Assembly: GCA_030740295.1 (NCBI GenBank)
Contig: JASLXP010000793.1
Span: 1 to 6,362, forward strand
Reading direction: 5' to 3'
Length of the DNA: 6,362 bases
Source: Planctomycetota bacterium
GTDB lineage: Bacteria; Planctomycetota; PUPC01; JACPCR01
A model generated the notes under the pieces. The model was not told the DNA's origin, did no database searches, and saw only the letters and a list, made by a program, of their open reading frames with translations. A program made the position numbers and the translations under genes. Positions 6,175 through 6,362 of the stretch are shown here, piece after piece. Each line of letters opens with the position of its first letter. Position 1 is the first letter of the stretch.

Positions 6175-6362
6175 GTCGCCTCTCCGGATTCGTTTGAGGA
6201 GGACTGCTGGTCGACAGTCTAGCAGGGTGATGAAAAAGCTGGCTCTACCAATCACTAAAGGGACGAACCAGATCACGATGGTGATTAGTTGGTGGAGGCC
6301 GGCTGCCAACGGGTCGCAGCCACGCATCCGAGGCCAGCTCAGCATACCACTCACGGGTGCTT
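6175..6362 (-). other. Upstream region of the protease gene with in-frame hydrophobic stretch
   Basis: The protease frame stays open back to GTG 6354 and would add 60 residues with a hydrophobic segment (HQLITIVIWFVPLVIG...FFITLL) that could span a membrane. No good ribosome site precedes that start, while ATG 6174 has one, so the extension is probably not translated. A longer, membrane-anchored form cannot be excluded. I see no other gene here. Confidence 0.3.

Noticed and set aside
6247..6295. Imperfect inverted repeat (ACCAATCAC ... GTGATTAGTTGGT) and ATCAC-GATG-GTGAT hairpin
   Set aside because: The arms need an insertion to pair and no IS or regulatory context supports it, so it is not listed as a feature.
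1..6362. CRISPR array, tRNA or rRNA genes
   Set aside because: No regularly spaced direct repeats and no tRNA- or rRNA-like conserved stretches were seen on either strand.

Overview
The window looks like a scrambled accessory region from a GC-rich environmental bacterium. A c-type cytochrome gene, remnants of two IS families and several broken genes lie side by side. The phylum cannot be fixed from this sequence. A secreted triheme cytochrome c fits a respiring Gram-negative-type organism, but that is only an inference.

Layout. (1) 1-1016, minus strand: the N-terminal 338 codons of a signal-peptide-bearing cytochrome c with three CxxCH sites; the gene runs off the left edge. (2) 1017-1259: its upstream region, with two palindromes and a possible promoter. 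(3) About 1260-1990, minus strand: a decayed ISL3-family transposase with a large internal deletion and at least two frameshifts. (4) About 1990-2753: gene-poor DNA with an 18-base perfect palindrome and a second inverted repeat before the next gene. (5) 2754-4070, plus strand: an unusual 438-residue protein with four MerR/excisionase-like DNA-binding domains, a basic linker and a C-terminal DGC (putative zinc-binding) domain. (6) 4204-4291, minus strand: the last 29 codons of an alpha/beta hydrolase. (7) 4292-5526: a complete-looking IS3-family element, with orfA and orfB on the minus strand, a frameshift heptamer and inverted ends. (8) 5527-6174, minus strand: a papain-like cysteine protease with a C-terminal LysM domain, frameshifted inside LysM and cut off by the IS3 element.

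How it fits together. The IS3 element separates two unrelated broken genes and I see no target duplication, so recombination or deletion between IS copies probably created this arrangement. The HTH-DGC gene has clearly lower G+C than the cytochrome and IS genes (about 50% against 65-70% in hand-counted lines), which suggests separate ancestry. It is the most novel item here: a multi-HTH protein joined to a cysteine-rich DGC domain, which could be a metal- or redox-responsive DNA-binding protein. That function is inferred from architecture only.
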